This document shows, piece by piece, positions 16,921 to 20,287 of a stretch of DNA of 20,287 bases. The first letter of the stretch is position 1; each line of letters starts with the position of its first letter. The DNA lies in NCBI GenBank assembly GCA_002336405.1, contig DDEJ01000106.1:1-20287 (forward strand). Reading direction: 5' to 3'. The position numbers and the translations under genes were made by a program. This DNA comes from Rhodobacteraceae bacterium UBA1957 (GTDB lineage: Bacteria > Pseudomonadota > Alphaproteobacteria > Rhodobacterales > Rhodobacteraceae). A model generated the notes under the pieces. It was not told where the DNA came from, did not search any database, and worked only from the letters and a program-made list of their open reading frames with translations.

Positions 16921-17016
16921 GTCATTTGGCAATGAGTGAAAATGAAAAAAAGCGGTGATAAAATGCACAATTTTCCGACAAAAATACCGCACATTTGGCC
17001 TAAAATGACAAATGAC
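16921..17016. repeat. Three AAATGAC heptamers in the divergent region
   Basis: Inverted copy at 16921-16927 (GTCATTT), and two adjacent direct copies at 17003-17009 and 17010-17016. Three copies within 96 bases are more than expected by chance, and the position suggests regulator half-sites. CATTTGGC is also repeated (16923-16930 and 16992-16999). Confidence 0.45.
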
Positions 17017-17048
17017 ACGCAGGTGGTCTATCTGTGGGTCTACATTAA

Positions 17049-17078
17049 TTTAACTAATGAGCTTCATTATGTATAATG
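17049..17078 (+). promoter_or_regulatory. Promoter with operator-like palindrome for the oxygenase gene
   Basis: TATAAT at 17072-17077 is a perfect -10, with a weak -35 (TTTAAC, 17049-17054) 17 bases upstream. The -10 sits inside the perfect dyad CATTAT-GT-ATAATG (17065-17078). A looser dyad CATTA-7-TAATG spans the -35 (17044-17060). A repressor such as the MarR protein encoded nearby could block the promoter here. The predicted transcript would have a leader of about 65 bases. Confidence 0.5.
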
Positions 17079-17148
17079 TATAGCGTGGATCGGGAAACTT
17101 GTTTAAACTCACAGTGTATTAACAAGACAGTGAATAGGAAACGCAAAC

Positions 17149-18144
17149 ATGGCGTATGCGGAGGCAAAAAAATTAGATCAAAACATTATCCCAGTCATTG
17201 ATATTAGCTCATTAAGAGATGGAACAAATCCCAAGGCGGTGGCCAGAGAGCTGCATGCGGCAAGTCAGGGATTGGGCTTTATCTATATCAAAGGTCATGG
17301 AATTCCAGAGGCGGTGATCAAGAGCGCGCGCGCCAATGCACTTGCGTTCTTTGCACAGTCTGAGGCGACTAAGAGCACCGTAAAAGTGTCCCAAAAACAC
17401 CGTGGCTGGCTTGGTCAGGGTGGTGCAAAAATGAAAGATGGGGCCAAGGCGGACCTTAAGGAAAGCTTTATTTGGGGTCATGAGGATGCGGCTGGCAAGA
17501 CGCTGGAAGACCATCCGCTGCGTGGGGCAAACCAATGGCCTGATCAACCGCCCGCCATGCAAGAGCAGGCGATGGCATATTTCAATCACGCTCATGATGT
17601 AGCCCACCATCTGATGCGGGGCTTTGCGCTTGGTCTGGATCTGGAGGAAGATTTTTTTCTCCAGTCGGCGAGCCGGCCGATGAGCCGCGCCTCTTACGTT
17701 TATTACCCGGCCCAACCCAGCGATATGGGTGAGGGTCAGTTTGGTGTGGGGCCGCATACCGATTTCGGGGTCCTGACCGTATTGTGTCAGGATTCGGTTG
17801 GCGGACTTCAGGTCGAGGATGTGAACGGCGATTGGATCCAAGCGCCCCCGATTGAGGGGACCTTGATCGTTAACGTGGCGGATTTATTGTCGCGTTGGAC
17901 AGATGGGGCCTATAAATCGACCCCTCACCGTGTGGTAAACAGCTCTGGCAAGCAAAGGTTGTCGATGGTGTTGGCCTTTGACCCAGATCCTGAAACAATG
18001 ATTGATGCCCGCGAAGTTTTTGGGTCTGAACACCAGCCGAAAGAAGCCGCAATTACGTGTGGTGATTATTTGATTTGGCGTTTTAATAAAGCATTTTCCT
18101 ATCGCAGAAATATCAGTTCGGAAAAAGAGAAGTCCGAAGATTAA
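17149..18144 (+). CDS. 2-oxoglutarate/Fe(II)-type oxygenase (isopenicillin N synthase family)
   Basis: 331-residue non-haem iron oxygenase. The N-terminal I-P-V-I-D-I-S and G-F-I-Y-I-K-G-H-G-I-P (43-53) are the family's DIOX_N hallmarks. The iron triad is H203-x-D205 and H260, and R270-x-S272 is the 2-oxoglutarate-binding pair, so it should be active. Members hydroxylate, desaturate or close rings on small molecules with 2-oxoglutarate and O2. The ATG has an AGGAA ribosome site eight bases upstream. It is transcribed away from the aminobenzoate run and leads a two-gene unit; the next gene follows after 49 bases. Substrate unknown; a heterocyclic or aromatic compound is inferred from context. 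Confidence 0.88.
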   Translation: MAYAEAKKLDQNIIPVIDISSLRDGTNPKAVARELHAASQGLGFIYIKGHGIPEAVIKSARANALAFFAQSEATKSTVKVSQKHRGWLGQGGAKMKDGAKADLKESFIWGHEDAAGKTLEDHPLRGANQWPDQPPAMQEQAMAYFNHAHDVAHHLMRGFALGLDLEEDFFLQSASRPMSRASYVYYPAQPSDMGEGQFGVGPHTDFGVLTVLCQDSVGGLQVEDVNGDWIQAPPIEGTLIVNVADLLSRWTDGAYKSTPHRVVNSSGKQRLSMVLAFDPDPETMIDAREVFGSEHQPKEAAITCGDYLIWRFNKAFSYRRNISSEKEKSED

Positions 18145-18193
18145 GCAAAACGTTTGAGACAGATTTGCATATTTTACAAAAGGGATTAATCGT

Positions 18194-19264
18194 GTGCCCG
18201 AGCGAAATTTAGAAGGCGCTTACAATCTTCTGGTGAATTGTGGGCAAGCCTGTGCAGGCGAGCGGTTGTTGCTGTGTTACGAACAGGAAAGCCTTGATTT
18301 TTATGATCGTGCTATTGTCGAGGATGTCTGCGCTTGTGCTCAGGAAATAGGTTTGGAGGTCATGCCTTACGAGCTTGATTTTGACCCTGTCATCGACACT
18401 GTGCCCGCACAACTTGAGGCGGCAATCGCTGCGGCTGACCTGACAGTATTTTTGGCGCGGCTGGCAGACCAAATGAGGTTCGGGCGCTTCAAGTCGGATC
18501 AACGAACAGTTCTGTCTTATGCGTTGAATAGTGCCAGTTTAGCTTCCCCTTTTGGGACAGTTCATTACAAAGCATCTCTGGCTTTAAAACAGGTGATTGA
18601 TACGGCTGTCTTTGGTGCAAGCGAGGTTGTAGTCAGTTGCAAGGCCGGCACTTATTTTAAAGGGAAAATTTCGGCGTCTCCTGACGGAGGAGATGTCAAT
18701 TTGCGCCGGTTTCCAATGTTGGTGAATACTCCGGCGCCCGCATCGGGATTTGCTGGGCGCATCGCCTTGCCGGGTTTTTTGGTTGGCACGGGGTCTAAAT
18801 ATTATCACCCGTTTGGGGTTACCTTTGATGCGCCGCTGTTTGCGGTTTTCGAGGGCAATACACTGCTTGGTTTTGAAGGGCAAAAATCCGATGAGGACAA
18901 AGCCAATCAACATCTGGACATGGTTGCGGGCCGCTTTGAAATTGATCGTAACTTTGTGCATTCATGGCACTTAGGCATCCATCCAAAGTGTTATTTTGAT
19001 GGGGTTGCCGTAGATCAGTTTGAGAGCTGGAGCGGCAGTGCTTTTGGCAACCCGCGGCTGTTACATGTGCACACTTGTGGGGCGTATGCGCCAGGCGAAG
19101 TATGCTGGAATGTGGTTGACCCAACGCTTGTTGCTGATGGGGTTACCATCTGGGAAGACGGCGTGTTGTTGCCCGAGCGGGTGCCGGGAGGTCGTGAGGT
19201 TTTGGCTGAGTATGATGACCTGCGGCGGGCGTTTCTGGCCCCTGACCGGCGCATTGGACTCTAG
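18194..19264 (+). CDS. M29-peptidase/NicX-superfamily protein, possible ring-cleaving dioxygenase
   Basis: 356 residues from a GTG start with an AGGG site upstream. The overall plan resembles 2,5-dihydroxypyridine 5,6-dioxygenase (NicX) and M29 aminopeptidases. A K-A-G-T/S-x-F block (150-155) is followed by H-L-G-I-H-P (259-264) and a late H-V-H (291-293), then W-E-D-G-V-L-L. NicX binds iron with His265, His318 and Asp320. Aligned by eye, these correspond to His259, His291 and His293, so the Asp appears replaced by His. It may be a ring-cleaving dioxygenase with a different metal site, a peptidase relative, or something else. It forms a unit with the oxygenase upstream, and its stop overlaps the stop of the convergent creatininase gene. 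Superfamily assignment is moderate, function open. Confidence 0.62.
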   Translation: MPERNLEGAYNLLVNCGQACAGERLLLCYEQESLDFYDRAIVEDVCACAQEIGLEVMPYELDFDPVIDTVPAQLEAAIAAADLTVFLARLADQMRFGRFKSDQRTVLSYALNSASLASPFGTVHYKASLALKQVIDTAVFGASEVVVSCKAGTYFKGKISASPDGGDVNLRRFPMLVNTPAPASGFAGRIALPGFLVGTGSKYYHPFGVTFDAPLFAVFEGNTLLGFEGQKSDEDKANQHLDMVAGRFEIDRNFVHSWHLGIHPKCYFDGVAVDQFESWSGSAFGNPRLLHVHTCGAYAPGEVCWNVVDPTLVADGVTIWEDGVLLPERVPGGREVLAEYDDLRRAFLAPDRRIGL

Positions 19265-19995
19265 GGTCCGATAAAGTCCAGATAATCAGCCGCCACGGCG
19301 GCAACAGCAGCCTTTTTCAGCGCAACACCGTGGTCGGCTCGGGCGAGTGCCGAATGGGATCCGACCCTGCCATCGGGAAAAGCCGCGCGGTGTTCTTGTG
19401 CTGGTCCATGTTTGTCGCCGCCATGGGCTTTGATAAACGCCGGGGTCAGCTTTTCTGGCGGCTCTGTCGCTAAGGCGCTATCTAGCGCCCGGTGGTTTAC
19501 CTGCGTTATCGCAATCTCAGAGGGTGTAGCGTGCATCCCTTCCCACTCGCCATACAGATCCTTGCGCAACAGATTGACCGGCTCGAACTCCCACCAACTT
19601 TTCACCCGAACCCGCGCCGCTGTTAGTCGGCTTGCCGCTTCTGCCAGCGGGTCAAGATTGGCACCATGCCCGTTTAGAACATATAAATGTTTGAATCCGT
19701 GTCGTTCGAGTGAGCGGAATATTTCAACGCAAACAGAGCAATACAGATCACGGGGTAGTGAAATGGTTCCGGCAAAGCCCATATTAAATTCCGCTGGTGC
19801 ATAGGCAAGGGGCGGGGCTACCAGCGCGTTTACCTTTTTCGCAGCCGCGGTTGCGATATCACCGGCACACAGCATGTCGGTTCCGATCAGCCCCATTGGG
19901 CCATGCTGCTCAATCGATCCGGTTGGGATCATGATACCATCGGCTTTTAGCAAATAAGCCTGAACTTCCATCCATGTCGACAGGATCAATTGCAT
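19261..19995 (-). CDS. Creatininase-family amidohydrolase
   Basis: 244 residues from ATG 19995. The frame is open 29 residues further upstream, but that part lies inside the GST gene and lacks family features. Metal-binding residues of the creatininase fold are visible: E29 and H31 in S-I-E-Q-H-G-P (27-33), D40 in G-T-D (38-40), H110 in N-G-H-G-A-N-L (108-114), and E160 in H-A-T-P-S-E (155-160). Family members hydrolyse cyclic or linear amides, including creatinine and formamido compounds. Its start overlaps the GST stop by ten bases, so the two are coupled. Its stop overlaps that of the NicX-like gene on the other strand. An amide product of ring cleavage is a reasonable guess for its substrate. 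Confidence 0.87.
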   Translation of the reverse strand: MQLILSTWMEVQAYLLKADGIMIPTGSIEQHGPMGLIGTDMLCAGDIATAAAKKVNALVAPPLAYAPAEFNMGFAGTISLPRDLYCSVCVEIFRSLERHGFKHLYVLNGHGANLDPLAEAASRLTAARVRVKSWWEFEPVNLLRKDLYGEWEGMHATPSEIAITQVNHRALDSALATEPPEKLTPAFIKAHGGDKHGPAQEHRAAFPDGRVGSHSALARADHGVALKKAAVAAVAADYLDFIGP

Positions 19996-20287
19996 CGTGC
20001 ACTTTTTGCTGCAAACCAGGCCTGAAGCACGGGCTTGTATTGGGTTAACTCTTCGGTAACAGCAGGTGTCGACACCACCCAATTCAGATACTTTTGCACT
20101 GCGTCGGGGATTGTCAAAGACAAGTTCAAAACGGGCTTTAACGCCTCAATCCAAGTGAAGGTCACGGGAAAGCCACAATCACCCAAGCTGAGGCCGAATT
20201 TTGGCCTGTTGTGCAACAGGGTTTCCAGTTGTTTGATCCGGTGTGAGATTAATTTTGAGTGCTCTGCCAGATACGCTTGGGCCGGTT
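19986..20287 (-). CDS. Glutathione S-transferase C-terminal domain, 5' end outside window
   Basis: Only the last 99 residues are present, and the frame is open to the window edge. The visible part starts inside a helix (A-Q-A-Y-L-A-E-H) and continues with R-I-K-Q-L-E-T-L-L. It then has the GST capping region G-D-C-G-F-P-V-T-F-T and W-I-E-A, followed by the late Y-L-N-W-V-V-S-T-P-A-V pattern, all typical of the all-helical GST C-terminal domain. The thioredoxin-like glutathione-binding half is not in the window, so the class cannot be judged. Maleylpyruvate/maleylacetoacetate isomerases are GSTs found in ring-cleavage operons, which would suit the neighbours, but this is only inference. Confidence 0.75.
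   Translation of the reverse strand, partial: PAQAYLAEHSKLISHRIKQLETLLHNRPKFGLSLGDCGFPVTFTWIEALKPVLNLSLTIPDAVQKYLNWVVSTPAVTEELTQYKPVLQAWFAAKSARCN

Larger units (their letters stand above)
16779..17148. promoter_or_regulatory. Divergent control region between the fusion gene and the oxygenase gene
   Basis: A 370-base A+T-rich region without a gene. It must hold the promoters for the minus-strand aminobenzoate run and for the plus-strand oxygenase pair. Visible features: a perfect TATAAT inside a palindrome (17065-17078), three AAATGAC heptamers (16921-17016), a small dyad TCATT-TGGC-AATGA (16922-16935), and a CTTGAnTAT direct repeat (16821-16851). No clear -35/-10 pair could be fixed for the minus strand. 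Confidence 0.75.

Noticed and set aside
19996..20082. N-terminal extension of the creatininase frame
   Set aside because: Lies inside the GST gene and has no family match; ATG 19995 gives the normal start.

Overview
The window looks like a catabolic region from an alphaproteobacterium, most probably a marine Roseobacter-type Rhodobacterales. This rests on gene style and moderate G+C with TAATG/ATGA start-stop overlaps, not on a marker gene, so the taxon is tentative. No mobile element, tRNA, rRNA or CRISPR array was seen.

Layout. (1) 1-2006 (+): 3' part of a TPR-repeat sulfotransferase, unrelated to the rest. (2) 2007-2395: non-coding leader with an operator-like palindrome and a possible promoter. 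(3) 2396-6986 (+): a complete branched-chain/aromatic-type ABC importer (binding protein, terminator hairpin, two permeases, two ATPases). (4) 16778 down to 7029 (-): a ten-gene catabolic run in transcription order: 2-aminobenzoyl-CoA monooxygenase/reductase fusion, SDR dehydrogenase, MarR regulator, crotonase-family protein, acyl-CoA dehydrogenase, 2-aminobenzoate-type CoA ligase, hotdog thioesterase, Rid-family protein, cupin, flavin monooxygenase. (5) 16779-17148: divergent control region. (6) 17149-19264 (+): a 2-oxoglutarate/Fe(II)-type oxygenase and a relative of the pyridine-ring dioxygenase NicX / M29 peptidases. (7) 20287 down to 19261 (-): the C-terminal part of a glutathione S-transferase and a creatininase-family amidohydrolase, whose stop overlaps that of the NicX-like gene.

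How the genes fit. Region 4, with the importer, contains the same components as the Azoarcus evansii aerobic 2-aminobenzoate (anthranilate) CoA pathway: CoA ligase, monooxygenase/old-yellow-enzyme fusion, three beta-oxidation-type enzymes, MarR regulator, YjgF/Rid protein and ABC binding protein. The expected route is uptake, activation to 2-aminobenzoyl-CoA, hydroxylation plus reduction to a non-aromatic ring, then beta-oxidation-like ring opening. The flavin monooxygenase/cupin pair and the flanking oxygenase, NicX-like, creatininase and GST genes are not part of that eight-gene set. They could form an upper pathway that turns an N-heterocycle into anthranilate. That is a hypothesis, and it is where something new is most likely.

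Unusual sequence details: the Rid protein lacks the RidA arginine, the crotonase lacks both hydratase glutamates, the NicX-like protein has His where NicX has its metal-binding Asp, and the crotonase gene carries a C10 tract just after its start.
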